NCBI RefSeq assembly: GCF_014805625.2
Contig: NW_023998422.1
Span: 1,266,877 to 1,330,876 of the forward strand
DNA length: 64,000 nt
Direction of reading: 5' to 3'
Origin: Glossina fuscipes
Lineage: Eukaryota; Arthropoda; Insecta; Diptera; Glossinidae
Below the pieces are notes generated by a model, which made no database searches, was not told the origin of the DNA, and was given only the letters and a program-made list of their open reading frames with translations. How positions within the stretch are numbered: position 1 is the stretch's first letter; every line of letters begins with the position of its first letter. Of this stretch, positions 36,768 through 49,839 are shown piece by piece. The position numbers and the translations under genes were made by a program.

Positions 36768-38356
36768 TAAATAAATATACAAATAAGCTGCTAATCAAAG
36801 TTAGTAAAAAGAGGACAACAATGAAACAAAGTAGAAAAGTTACTTTCGTATTGAGTGGACCTTTGAGGCCACACTATATTTTTCGTTGTGTCGTCTTTGA
36901 TAAAAAAGTTTGCCAAAATTTTTAATTGATATTTTCTATACACTGCAAGTAATTGGCGATGATCACTTAACTATATGCAACTGAAAGCAATATGATTAGG
37001 CATCACCGATGCTCTTGGATACCTTACAACACTTTGCCTTATATGTTTCATTTATTTTTGTGTTATTAAGTGTTAATAATCACGCCTTGTTTCCAAGTAA
37101 CCATACGTTCCCTGGGAGCCATTGTATGCGTAGTGGCTTGACTAGGGAATTGACGTACTCCAAGATCTTATAATTCCCGGCTTATTTCCATCCCAAAGTA
37201 CTACTAATTAGACTTCGTTGTCATATGAAGGCTCTTTTTTTATGAGGATTTTTATAAGGGGTGTAAGTTGATCTATGCGGTCCAAATTTGACACAGTAAA
37301 TTTTTGTGTTTAATTATTATTATGAACGCATTTTCCTCATAAAACATTAAAATGTAGATTTTTTGACATACAAAGGCTTTTCGTAGTAATCTTCCTATGA
37401 GGGAGGAGGGTCAAAAAATCGGCTTTCCGATCGATATTTTTCGAAAATGAACTTGAGACGAACGTTAGAAGTGATTGTGAGATCACCCCACATTGAAGGG
37501 GAGAAATATCCCCCGCTTAAAGGGGAGCACACATCTGCAATGCTGAACATGAGTCCGATATAATGTTCAGGGCAGCAGTAGTGAGGATATACCGTATGTT
37601 AATGGCAATAAGAACATGCAGCTTCATGGCTATATCTAAAGCCTTCTCTAGAATGATCAGAGTTAAGCTAAAAGCAGAGGCGTCGACGAACAGCATAATA
37701 TCAAGGAAATTGCATGCTTTGCAAACATTTATGAAAATCCAAACTATAAACCATAGCGGTAACGTTCTGTTTTCACAAAAAATAGTAATAAATAGAAAGA
37801 AAGGAAAGCTATGGCCGACAGCTGCTAAGTATTTTAACGTACAATTTGCATACGATTCTCTATGCAGCAAGGAAAGCCTTAATTTCTTCAAGATGGAACT
37901 GCTTTTACTTATCTTAACTTAGCAAGTTTGTCTGTTAGTGTTGACTACATACTTTATACAAACTCCATATATATAAAGAGTTTTCATTAACTGAAAGTCT
38001 TATAAGCAGTAGCAAGGAAAATTTTGTGCGAAGTTTGTCACTTCGATTGAAGAAAACAATAGAGAGAACCCACGATGGATTTCACATATATGTATACGAT
38101 TCATTACAAAATTCCGAGTCCCCGAGACCTATCATCCTCCTCTATCTGTTGTTGTTTTTTCTTTTCCAAACTTTCGACGATGAGTGTCAAACAACAGACA
38201 TGATCAGCTTAAAAAGATGCTTTTGACTAAACAGATATTGTTGTTGGCACTTTCGAACTTTGTTTTAAAATTTGATGGAAGGACCCCATAAGATTAAAGG
38301 AGATTGAGAAAATGAAGCAAAAAGTTTTCTTCTAATAAATTTTAAATGTACTTTTT

Positions 38357-38358
<2 letters not shown>

Positions 38359-38388
<30 letters not shown>
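38359..38388. repeat. (GA)n microsatellite
   Basis: About 15 GA units. The S/L-rich minus frame through it is an artefact. Confidence 0.9.
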
Positions 38389-38390
<2 letters not shown>

Positions 38391-38779
38391 GAAGTTGATT
38401 TCGAAATGGTATTGTTTGCAGCTATTGTTGAGTGAAATGTAAATAAAAAACGCCAAAAGCAGAAAAAAGAAATGAAGAAAGAAAATAAACAAAAATTAAT
38501 GGAATCACTTATGAAAAGAATAGATCTGATATTGGTAGCTACAATTGTTCGCAAGTATAACGACGTACTAGGACACAAATATAAAAACAAAAAAACAAAA
38601 GCCATAAAAAAGAAGTCCAAGTATAATAAAACGCTGCGTTATGGCGACGAGTGTCATGGCACACCCGCCATTTAACGCAAATACATTAAAACAAGTTTCC
38701 ATTAAATTCTTACGGGTTTTGTAAACTATTAGATAATGAGAAATCTTTCTGCTTTTTTTTTTCCTTTAAAATCCAAAAA

Positions 38780-39710
38780 ACATTTTTCTTGTATTTTGAA
38801 CGAATTTTATTGAACCAAATATGTGCCAAAGGTCGATCGATCACCTTTGGCGTTTTTCAGTTAAAATCATTATAACGTTATCGTAGAAAGTCTGGTAATT
38901 TTGAACGAAAAATGGAATCAGGTGACTTTGAAAGGACTGTTTTGAAGTTAGAGACATCTTATATAAGGATAGGGCAAGGTGGGAGCTATAGGGCGAAGTT
39001 GTCAAAAGTTCCCTGCAAATTTTTGTCACTCTTTGCTGAGTGAGTGAAGATCGTTGCAGAAAAGTATGCTGATTGATTATATTTGGGCCTGTTTTGAAGT
39101 TAAAGACGTCTGCACATAGCGAAACAAATTATATTCGGGCAGGCCAAGGTGCGTGCTACAGGGCGAAGTTGTTAAAAGGTTCCTGCAAATTTTTATCACT
39201 CTTTGCTCAGTGAGTGAAGATCGTTGCTTCTCAGACATTGTCGTAGGGGAAAAGGATGCTAATTGATTACACTTGGACGTCTTATCTTCATTGTGCGTTT
39301 TAATCGCATTAGCTGTTGACAAGAGATAGTGGAACCAATATCCGATTTCGTAAAAGACTTTATTGTATGTAGCGTCAATTCCGACTTTGTTATTCTTTGC
39401 GCAGGCTCTTCGAATTTCCGCCATTATGTTTTTAAATGTCACGCTGTTTATTAAATGTCCCGCTCTTAACTCAGCGCTTTTTCTGGCATCTCGCTTTGCG
39501 CAAGCTGTTTGAAATTGATTTTTTAGCCCATATTCGCCAGATTAAATGTGCCAGGCTTTATCAACGATTGATCGATCAGAGGACGTCTGGATTTTAACAT
39601 CGCAATTTCCAGAGCGGAGACGAGCAAGCAAGTTATGTGCAGCTCATGGCGGTAAAGCATCTTCACCATAAACGAATCTTCTTTTTATCACGTAGCAATT
39701 TGCTATCGTT
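38780..39710 (-). pseudogene. Rearranged mariner transposase relic with internal open segment
   Basis: On the minus strand the 5' part (39710-39545) reads V-Y-G-E-D-A, then L-L-A-R-L-R-S-G-N-C-D-V-K, a mariner N-terminal helix-turn-helix region. The 3' part reads T-S-P-Y-S-S-H-L-A-L and S-H-L-I-P-F-F-V-Q-N, then F-Y-D-N-V-I-M, the C-terminal region. A ~150-bp segment of this end is duplicated (38938-39090 and 39091-39270). Between them lies a ~154-codon open stretch (39541-39077) whose first half does not read as mariner (see findings). It is broken and inactive. Confidence 0.65.
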
Positions 39711-40689
39711 GTGCCCGAGGGGTATTGTGAAATGTAGTGAATTCTTTCAGAATTAACAAATATTGAACGGTTTTTTCTGTTGTTCACTGTTAATTATGGC
39801 GTGCGCATGTCTTGCATTTCTTTTAGAATTTCTAGAAGCCCCATTAACGGGAAAAGGTGGATACGGATAAATGTAAAACTAGACACACGACTGAGTATCG
39901 TTTAAAGTTACAAAAGGAAGGACAAAATAAAGATATTTTAACTTCGTGATAGTGGTGCTAAAATAAATATGAAAAAATCAAATATAATTTATTGATTATG
40001 AAGTAACTTTTTATATCTATCTTTCAATGAGAAAATAAAAATTCTTCAACATTCCTTCTCAGTCTTTCTTCTCTTTGCTCTCTTTTTTAACTTTCCAATA
40101 TATTTTCCAAAAAAAAAAGAAAAAAAAAGTGAATCTACAATAATAAGGACATCATCATTATCGCTATTGTTCAATTTCCTGTTAAAGCCCTCTCGCTATT
40201 ACCGCAACGAGGAAGGCTTTAGGTGTTGTGCGGTAGTTTAAGTACAAAATGTTCATTTATTCATTGTAATGCTGTGCGTGAAGTGAATTTTTTCTTTGCT
40301 CAAATGTATTAAAAAATATTATCAAACATTTGTGAGTGATACCATGCGCGCACGATTTTAAAATGCAAATACGTGTAGCATTAAAACATTTCACTTAAAT
40401 GCTCCCGTTCTCCGCATGTGTGTGAACGATGCATATTTCAGCCTCGATAACCGTTATAATATGTGCAATATAATGCTTACGTACGTTTTAATACATTTAT
40501 AAAGGCACATACATACATATGTACATATTTCATAAGTGATAACGAAAAATGCTATCAAATTAAGATTGATGATCATATGTAATGATGAAAATTAATGATA
40601 TTATGTTTAAAGAGAATTTATTTATATCTTAATATCTGAAAATTCAATTTCAAATGCATTGGTTATTATCCTAAATAAAACTCTTAAAT

Positions 40690-40925
40690 TAACATAAAAT
40701 TGTCGGGCAAGGCCGACCTTGCCCTATCTATCCTACACCACTTATCTAAATCTAAGTAAATGTAAGCAATATTTGAGATATTTGGACCAAGGACGAACGC
40801 TTTTGAAAATGATTCGGATCGCGCCACTTTTTTCAAGTACTTCCCTGAAAACATCTTATTTCGCAAGTTCGCAGAGTATTCTCCTTTTTTTTTTACTTTT
40901 ACATTGCTTGGTCGGCTGTGATATG
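40690..40925 (+). repeat. Dispersed repeat fragment (family C)
   Basis: Stem-loop TCGGGCAAGGCCGA (40703-40716) followed by CCCTATCTATCCTACACC. Then GGACGAACGCTTTTGAAAAT and ATTCGGATCGCGCCACTT match the body of the copy at 62985-63633. Confidence 0.7.
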
Positions 40926-41589
40926 ATATGACATGAAGGCAAAGCTTTTAAATATAGATACGATCACATAACGAGTAACAAGATACTTTAGAAACAAATG
41001 GAAAATTGATACCCGTAGTAAACAGTGAGTGGAAGTGCTACAAAAGCAAAGCCCTCCAGCTAGATCGCAGACGAACCTCTTCAAATCGTGGTAGTGAAGG
41101 GTGTTTGTATTTTGCGAAATGATCTTAACACTAAAAAAGAGTTCGCCGAGGAGTAATGTGTAAGCCGTAACGTCGTCCACACTTGAAGCGAACAAAAATT
41201 CTTGATTTTTTGACCGCTATCGGACGCTGGCGCTACTCGCTGTCTTTTCATTATCGTCTTCGAGGAAATAAGACAGTAAATTTCGTGGAACTGCATTAAA
41301 CTTTGGTGAATAGGGTGTGCTCTAGAATACGAAAGTTTATTTATGCAAAATAAATCTCTAAATAAAAAAATTTTTTCCAAACCTCCAAACTAGGTATGTA
41401 CTATGATGACTCCACAAAATATTCACATTAATCTTGGTCGGGTGGAAAATGCTGCCTATGATGACGCCTTCGTGAATTATGATCGATCTAATATAGATGT
41501 AGTTCCATAAGAAACTCACATTTTACCTAAGGTGCCTAAGGTATTAGGTATTTGGTATATGTTTTTCATATTAAGTTGAATATCAAGTT

Positions 41590-42248
41590 AAAATAAGCAA
41601 AAAAGTTCTCATCGCTTTGCCCCGAATCTTGTACATCCAACCTAATCAGCAAGACTTTAGGGTTAAAATAAATATTTTCTTAATCCAAGATTATCAATCG
41701 AGCAGATATAGGAAATTTTAAGCTTTTTTGATTATGCTCGTAATAAAATAAGAATAAGTAGAAAAGTTATAAGTAATAAAAAAGTGAATGCAATAAAAGT
41801 TATTTTTCACTGTTCAATTCACTAGAAAATGAGTAAATGTGAACAATTTCAGCCTTCAATCTTTCATAATTTGTGAGTAATGAGTGAAAACCCACAAATT
41901 TTTGCCTAGAGAAAGGGGGCTGCTTTCATTTTACGCTTTACTACGGCCGGATGTTTTGACCAAATTGGGGCTTCTCTTATACCATATAACCAGCTTGTAG
42001 ATACTTCTAGTCTTTCTACCAAATTTGAAGTCGTTATCATCATTTTTGTGCTCACGAGAATGCCCCAAACAAACATCATATAGACGGACAGAGGTGCAGA
42101 CATGCCTTAATCAGTTCAGAATTGATTCAGTTCAGTTGATCAAAAATATATACCCGTTATAGGGTCGCTGAAGTTCTCTCTTGGTTGTTGCAAACATTAT
42201 AACAAAATGAGTATACCTCACGCATCCTTCGTTGGTGGGTATAAAAAA
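41590..42248 (+). repeat. Dispersed repeat copy (family A)
   Basis: Degenerate left signature (AAAAAAGTTCTCATCG to CCCCGAATCTTGTAC), then ACCAAATTTGAAGTCG and TATAGACGGACAGAGG. The copy ends with TTGCAAACATTATAAC and GGTGGGTATAAAAAATG. Confidence 0.65.
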
Positions 42249-42864
42249 TGTTTTCATATGCATTTTCATAAATAGAATTAACTTGAATTGAGTTATAAAC
42301 ATTCCATTTGATACTATCATAATGGATGCATATTTTTGAAATGAAATTTGTTTTGCTGCTGGCACTTAAGCGATTGCTTATGCTTCCACAGAGTGTCCCA
42401 AATTAAATCGTTGCTGTGAAATGAAGATTCAAAAGAATCGCTTATTCTTCACTTTGAACATCAAGTTGCGTAATGTCAATCTGTTAATTAAAGGGTGCCG
42501 AGTGATATGAATCATGGAACTGGACAGGGTTACATGCTTTCAAAGTTTTGAAGAGAAACTAAATTTTTTCTTCAAGGAGAACAACATCTCCCAATAAAAT
42601 GAAAATATTCCCCGGCTGTCGAATGGGGATTTGAGTTAATTTCGGAAAACCTTTTATTCCATTCATATCCATTAGCGTGTAATTACCGTTCAATTAAGCG
42701 ATTTTTATTCTAAATGCATATTAATTGGAAAAAAAAAGTAATAAATAAATTTATGAAAGAATTTTGCCAAAATCCATTTATCATCAACATATGCTTTTTA
42801 ATCACTGCTCAACTTATTTGCCTATATTTATAGCTTTTGTATGTATATGATGTTATTGGGTTAG

Positions 42865-42867
<3 letters not shown>

Positions 42868-42896
<29 letters not shown>
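42868..42896. repeat. (TA)n microsatellite
   Basis: Pure TA run. Confidence 0.9.
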
Positions 42897-42897
<1 letters not shown>

Positions 42898-44144
42898 CTT
42901 ACGATTTAAAATTCCATTAGCACAACTGTATCAGATCAAGTGCCAAAAAAATACTCTTTCTTTACACGTTTGCCCAAAATACCTAGGCAAACAATATGAA
43001 TATATGTGAATGAATGGTTTTTGTATGGTTACGTGAACGTGTGTAGCCGCATTTATTCATTTAGTTGCACAGCCTCAAGCTTCGTTCGATTATATAACAC
43101 GTTTGTAGGTATATTCATGTTCTATACCGTCTACAGGGCATACGGCTTTGTTACATGTGAATTGGCCACTTGATTAATTGTTATGCCAACAACATTTGTG
43201 ACAACAATGGTGTGTGGAAAATGTTGTTATTTTCATTGTGCTTGTCTCAACCATTTATATTATTATCTATTACTCTTTTCACATCGACTACTCGATGCCG
43301 ATGCTGTTGTCCACTATTGCTGTTACAGTTTTCTGCTCGCATTTGATCCTGTTCGTGATGTTAATTTACGTTGTGTCAAAAGTCATGTTATAACAATTGG
43401 GTTTTAATTGTAATTTATAATTGTTTTGAGACGTGTTAGTGTTCAAACGCACCGCAGCCATGGTCATGGTCCTGCACTGCTGTCTGTAATGTTATATGTC
43501 AGCATATTTAGTAGCCTTCGCTACTACTGTACCTTGATAGTATTTAATAAAAATCCTTTCAATAATTAAAGTTAAAACGAATTTCGTGTTCGGCCGCGAC
43601 GTTCGACCTTGTCAATCACATAGAATCTAAAACTGAACGAATTTTTGGACATAGAAAATCATTTTAACCTCGTAGCGAATACTTTTCAATGTAAATTTAC
43701 AACTACGAGCATATTATATCTGAAATGGTTTGCGGGCATTGGAAACCTATGCGCGTTCTTGACGGGCATGGCTAAATCTATACAAATATTCACCCGTACA
43801 TTGAAAGCGTATTTGAAACTTCAAAACTTTCTTTAAAATATCATATTTGAGGTTCTTGGATTCGTGTAGGCCAAGTTTAAAAACTGTTATGCTAATTTCA
43901 GATATATATCGAAAGTAAAAGAAATCTAGGAAGAACATCTTTTCTTCTTCACAAGGTGTCCTTTTAGTAATGCTTCCATACTCCATTCATAGGAAGAGTT
44001 ATCGAGCTCCTCAAAATAGATATTGTAAGTACCAAAGTCAATGGATTAATTTTTATCCTGCACCTAGCCTACACAAATCCATTTTTCACTGATATATTCG
44101 ATTTTATTAGTTGTATGTTATTGAAAAGTTCCCACACGAATATC

Positions 44145-44970
44145 TTCAGACAAGAACAGATCGCTCTGAGGGTTTAACTTCTGCACCTGGCTTGATGTCT
44201 TAATCAGACGGGTTGCCCACAACCATAGGCACTCAATTAAGTTGAGTGATCACCCCCCAGGGGGAGAGACAATCCTCTAATACCCTCTCCTCTTTTACCC
44301 CGAGGTGCGCAGATGGTTCATTGTGTATGGCCATATATATGAACCGCCACTCTGGTATGTGATGAGGCCTATCATCACCCCTGATTTATTCCAATGGATA
44401 TGGAATGGTGAAAACCACAGCCACCACGATACCCCCCGAAAGGCCGTACCCAAGCAGTCAGGGCTCACAAGGATTGAATGATGTGCCTTCCAGCGCACTT
44501 TCTTGGTATATCATATCAACCCCCGTGATGCTTAAAATTTGTCTACAAAGCCTTTAGCCTTACTTTGCGCTTTGTATCACAAATGCAATACGCCACTCTT
44601 GCCTTTAGACTTAACCATACAGTCACGGTTAGCCAATTCCGGACTATTTTTCTTCAAGATATATAGTTATCGGGCGTATCATCTGTCATGGCCATTACTA
44701 TATCGTAGTACTTATGCAAACCAGCTACCATTGAGTCTGGTTAGGCTTTCGTTTATAGTAAAAGCTTTTGAGAAGATATATAAAAACTATATCTCAATGA
44801 ACCCCTAAAACCATCTATCAGAAAATTCGTCGCCGAATTATAATAGTTTTTGCCTTAAACTCTTCTTCGCCTGTCGAACCGTTTCCGAAGATCACCACTT
44901 GGAGGTGAGAGTTTCGGCACTTCTATGCTCCCTACAGAGCATAGTTTATCACCCCCTTCAGACAAGAACA
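44145..44970. mobile_element. Possible insertion bounded by a 15-bp direct repeat
   Basis: CTTCAGACAAGAACA occurs at 44145-44159 and 44956-44970. The ~796 bp between is distinctly GC-richer than its surroundings and contains no recognised protein. The flanking repeat resembles a target-site duplication, but no poly(A) tail or inverted repeat is visible. Confidence 0.35.
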
Positions 44971-46749
44971 ATAGAGTTGTATTTTGGGAGAGTTATCGCA
45001 TTCGAAATAAATCAGACGATGTATTTCGAGTATGAAGAATCGACCGATTGGCAACGCCAATTCGATATGAAAAGCGTAGATCTAGAGTAGAAGAAGATTG
45101 GACTTTCTAGTGTTTTTTGTTCGAACCGTCGACCAGGGAATATCGTAGCGAGAGAATTTTAGTCAGTTGAAATCCGTGGAGATTGTCCGCTGATAGATCA
45201 TTCCGACTATATTATTAGAGAGTTGATCGTGCGTATTGACCACCAAAAAAGGGGAAGAAGCGGTGAAGTTATTAAACATACTTAGAGTATACATAAATAG
45301 TGTTTTCGGCGTAGAAGCTAAGAAATAGCCGAGTAAAAGAAAATTGTAACGTTAAGAGAAAGAAAGAGGGGACTTAGTTTTGAGAGGCTTCATTTAAATA
45401 TAGGCAAAAACTGCTAGGGATAGCTGCTGAGGCTTACCCTGGCATTGTTGTATTGTAAGCGAAATTTTTTCGAAATATTTATCACCGAATTTTTTTTATT
45501 GCATTTAGAAAGGGAGAATAATCCAAGTGAGATAAATATGACGAATTTTAATCCCTTTATTTTGGTGGTAAAATGGGGCATCGTACTTTGTTTGCTGCCA
45601 ACTGCAGTCGTTCTGCTTGATTTCGCAGTCTTTGCGCGTCAACAACTGCGTACAATAATTGCAGTTGATTGCTTTTTACACACTTTGAAAGTTATCGCAC
45701 GCTTATCCCGAAAAAGTGACGGTATAACATTATCAGCCTCTGTCGATACAAAAATAGGGTTTTATTCACCACATGGTTTTCTTCTATTGTGATCGTCTGT
45801 AGCATCCACCTTATGCATATGTCTTCCCAAACATATGACACTTTCTCTAATCTTACGCTTTCAGTCGACGGTCATCCAAAACCATTTCCGTTGTGGTCAG
45901 CCTGCTTTATCGTCACCTTCTTTAATATTTTATTGATTGTCACCCCATAGTTTTTAGGGTTGCAAACCAAAAGCGGACTAAAGTAGAATTTTAGTTGGCA
46001 GTGGAGTCCATTTTTACAGATCGCAGGGAATCTCCGAGAGTTGTTTTGCTGAATAACAGAAGAAGAAGAAAATGTATACAATAGATAAAAATATTTTATG
46101 GATTTTCTTCTTCTTTATTTCTGATCGAAGGTATCATCCAAAACAGTGATGTTAAAACTTGCGTGATGTCAAAACTTGATATGATTTCCGTTTCTCTTTT
46201 GACCGACATAGTGGCAGGACGCGTAAAGTTGAAACCCAGGGCTGTTTGTAGCAAGGTTAGTGAAAAGACCGACATGAGGAGTGCGCCGGCGTAGTTAGTG
46301 ACGCAGAATAACCTAAATATAGGTTATAAAAATTATTGCGTAATGAAATATGAGATTGATGTACATGGGAAAATAGAATTTGAACTAATGTACTGGCTGT
46401 GAACACATACGAAATCTAAGCCAGTTACGAAATTCCATAATTTACAGCGAACTTAGAAAATAAAATGTGATCATCTATTGTGAAAATGGATTTCGTAAGG
46501 AAGACGGCTTAGTAGCATCCTTACTATGATTATCCAAACCATAAGAAATGATTGCAAAATCGAAACTGAGTCTACTGGAGCGTATTTTTATATACGTTTG
46601 TCTCAATGCATATCCCCATCATACATAAAAGACTTCAACTTGAGCTAATTATAATTCCTCTCCTGTTCTATTATGTAATTCCCATAAAAAATTTTATATA
46701 ATTTATTGTTTACCGAAATTTATTTATACATTTTTTTTTTGTGTTTTAG

Positions 46750-46965
46750 GTTAAAGACATAACGCGTAATATTAAGAAAGCTGTCGTGGCAAGTTCGTTG
46801 GAAGAGATACGCGCGAAAGTCTCAGAAAAATTTGAAAAACTTGATCAATTACCGACCATTCATTTAGATTCGGATGGCACTGAAATCGACGATGAAGAAT
46901 ATTTTCGTACATTAGATGAAAATGCTGAACTGATAGCAGTTTTCCCCGGCGAACATTGGATTGAT
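46750..46965 (+). CDS. DFF/CIDE-N family (Drep, DFF45/ICAD-like) internal exon: CIDE-N domain
   Basis: The exon encodes 72 residues in phase 0, starting V-K-D-I-T-R-N and ending E-H-W-I-D. It contains the CIDE-N hallmark S-D-G-T-E-I-D-D-E-E-Y-F followed by T-L-x-x-N-A-E-L-I-A-V-F-P-G-E. CIDE-N domains pair DNA fragmentation factor subunits with each other through acidic and basic faces. In flies they occur in the Drep proteins, which act in apoptotic DNA fragmentation (Drep1/Drep4) or at synapses (Drep2). A pyrimidine-rich tract and TAG precede the exon, and GTAAGT follows it. The domain usually begins a few residues earlier (a K/R-P-F/Y-K/R stretch), so the preceding exon is missing; I could not find it upstream in this window. 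An in-frame GTG at 46786 is internal and not a start. The family is secure from the motif. The paralogue (Drep1 versus Drep2) is not decidable by eye. Confidence 0.9.
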
Positions 46966-48879
46966 GTAAGTACTCACCTAATAATCAAACAATAAAGTAT
47001 TTTCTAGAATGGTGTTTAACTTTAGGTTTATTACTTCAGCTCTGGATAAGGGAATAATTATGGAAGTAGGAAAATATGTTATAAATTATGTAAAAAATGT
47101 TTACAAATAACTCTTAACTTATATGCACTTGTCCAAATCAGTTTTGTATGATTGTATATTTAGGCTTGTCGTGTTTAAGATTTTCATGTTTAAAAATGCG
47201 AGGTCAAGCTTTACACAAAGTGTGATAGGACGTCGTAGTTGCCCTTTCTCAAAATCGGCACTAATCAGTAGTTGATATACCTACGCTTTTGTAGTGTTAT
47301 CTGAGGGAGTTGTGTTCCGTATACGAGACAGCAATCAAGCGTATGTTACTCTTCCATACTTCCAGTATACATAGGGCTATACTTAATTAAAATATTTAGT
47401 TCAACTTTAATAGATCATTTTGTTTGCAATTTCCCTGCACTACTATTCCTATTGTTAGCCCACATTTTTTGGGCCAGTTGCAGTACCAATCCTGTAATAC
47501 AGATCCTTGGCGGGATCTATTATTGTTCTAGCACCTCTCTTGGGTAAAGTCCAAGGGCAATCTTGGGCAGTCCTTTGACTGCCTTCGATACCTAGATGAC
47601 TAAGAAATTACATTAGAGATATCTCTTTGTACTTGTTCAGCTCATAGAGAGTGTCCAGCTACTTCGACATATATCTGAATATTATTGGGCTTTTGCGGTC
47701 CCGTATATGAGAAAGTCTTTCGACTGTTGGCAGATTTCTAAGTCAAGATATAATACGTCAGTATCTCCCATAGTTCGTTTAGTAGACGTGAAATCACCCA
47801 CTATACATAAGTATATAACATATATGCGTATATGTATGTGTGAATGTAAATATCAATTTTATTAAGCAGAAGAGATTTTTAGAATTTGCCAGCCTATGCT
47901 GGACAGTTATGCTGGACACATTTATTATTTTTTATCCCTAAAAAGGATAGAGCACTAAACGGCGATGTAGACTTCAGAACACGATGTTGGATGCTTGAGT
48001 TAAAGCTTGTGTTTTATTAAACAAAAAGATAATTTAGGCTCACTAGGTTCGTCTCGCCATTTTTCAGACGTTTGACGATGCTCTTAAACTATTACACAAT
48101 AAAAAATTTCCCGTTTGCAGACCTTTCAAAAATCCGGAAATAATTCTAATCACTTTACTTGCAAAGCAAAGTGCTCTCTATAAAAAAAAACAATGCTCAT
48201 CATAAAAAGCTTTAAATATCAGAAAATGCTGACGTGCGTTTAAATTAAATTTTAATGGCTTTAGCTGGTGAATTTTTTTGATTTTGTATACAAAACCAGC
48301 AGGCGAAAATTAATTTCAAAAACTTTATTTATTGTGACTTGTTTTGTCTACGAATGCTTAAGTGTTGGAGCATTTTTATAGTTTCAAAAAATGCAAAACT
48401 ATTGCTATTGTCTACGGTGAGAAATTAGTTCGTTTAAAACGTCATTTGCATTGCAATGAGAGCACCAATGCGCATTGTAAAAACCTCACTTAGCCAAATA
48501 ATTTAAAAATTTTACATGAAAAACAAATTTTTATTTTTTATTTTTTTGTCTCATTATTCACTGGTTGATGACATTATTTCCAGTAACAAACTTTTCAACA
48601 ATTCTTTGCCAACAACTTGCTCTTTACTTTTTTTTTTGTCCAATACCTCTTTTTATACTTTCCTTTATCTATTATAGTAGTTTTATTTTTAGGAAATAAC
48701 TTGGTGTTGCGCCCTGAATTTTGTTAATATTCACATAGTAAGTTTGATGCTTACTTACTCGAAGTTTTCCAAGTGAAACATCCATGCATAGCATCACTTC
48801 GATGTGCTGTACTATCTCTTGTATTAAAAAATTCCAATTCCTTAGCAGACAAATCATTTATATACCCATAACTCAAGCA

Positions 48880-49455
48880 AGGGGGTTGGTTTTCTTTCAT
48901 AATTTATATAACTCTCAAAAGGAAGTTTCGGAGAACCTACTAAGTAAGCTATGGACTTCATATTTGGTAGGAACATTGGAGGTATTTGCATCCACGTTGC
49001 TATTGAAAATGAGCCAAATTGGTTGGAGCAGAAAACAGCAGGGGAGAGTAAACTGAACCCAACTGCATTAAAAAAAAATTTTTTTTTGGAATTTTGCTCA
49101 TTACTCGGAAATTAATAAAGTTAGAAGGCTGCAATTTTCCACATGCACATGCAAAAATCGGCCATGCCCACTCAAAGTTACAAGCGATTAAATTTTATTC
49201 TTTTCCCCTTTCATGAGGTTTTAGGCTTATTTATCATAAGACAAACAAGGCAGAGTGTCAAAAACTATTTTGTACCTTCCTCAAATGAAGATATATTATC
49301 TACCTAAAAATGGGCGCGACCTGATGATTTAATTTTTTCGTAATAGTACCAGAGATATGGGTATCAAATAAAAGAGCTTGGAGGGTAGAATGCGAAAAGC
49401 ATAGTGGTGGGTATGCGAGATTCGGCCTCGGCCGACTATAACTTTCTTACTTGTT
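48880..49455 (-). repeat. Dispersed repeat copy (family A), minus orientation
   Basis: Ends (+ coordinates) with the perfect 6-bp stem TCGGCC-TC-GGCCGA (49421-49434) and CTATAACTTTCTTACTTG. The body matches 2390-2900: ATTACTCGGAAATTA, CCTCAAATGAAGATATAT and AGGGTAGAATGCGAAAAGC. Only one internal unit is present. Confidence 0.75.
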
Positions 49456-49839
49456 TATACTATTTTCTTCTTTTTGTTTTGTTTAAGTTTTATTCTGTTT
49501 GTTTTCAATCACATAGCCTAAACGATTTTCTTTTTATTATTTTTTCTGTTTGCTTTGTTTCTTTTGTTCCTTTAAAGAGCTTACACATATTGAATTTTAC
49601 AAACATGCGATTTCAACTTTTAATGGGTTTGATAAAATTTTGTGCCACATCTAAGGGATTACGCTACAAATTTTATGCAAAACCAGGTATCATTTACTAA
49701 CGGATTATTATCCAACGAAAAAATTGTTCGTTTTTTTTTTCAAAATGTTCGCGGCATAAAATTTATGATTTTTTAAATAAATATACAATTGCGGAAAGAG
49801 GACAGCAAGACGTACTGTTTAGGTGATAAGCAAAATAAA

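Noticed and set aside
36574..36798. 74-codon minus-strand ORF with Tyr-Ile repeats
   Set aside because: Encoded by a TA microsatellite.
45445..45792. 115-codon plus-strand ORF with a hydrophobic stretch
   Set aside because: No recognised domain, alternative start, AT-coded N-terminus; one membrane-like segment is not enough to call a gene.
46190..46260. Possible upstream coding exon of Drep ending AGCAAG/GTTAGT
   Set aside because: The frame is open and phase-compatible, but the peptide (K-P-R-A-V-C-S-K) does not match the residues expected just before a CIDE-N domain.
48672..49056. Overlapping short ORFs on both strands
   Set aside because: They lie at the edge of a family A repeat copy and reflect its sequence, not a gene.
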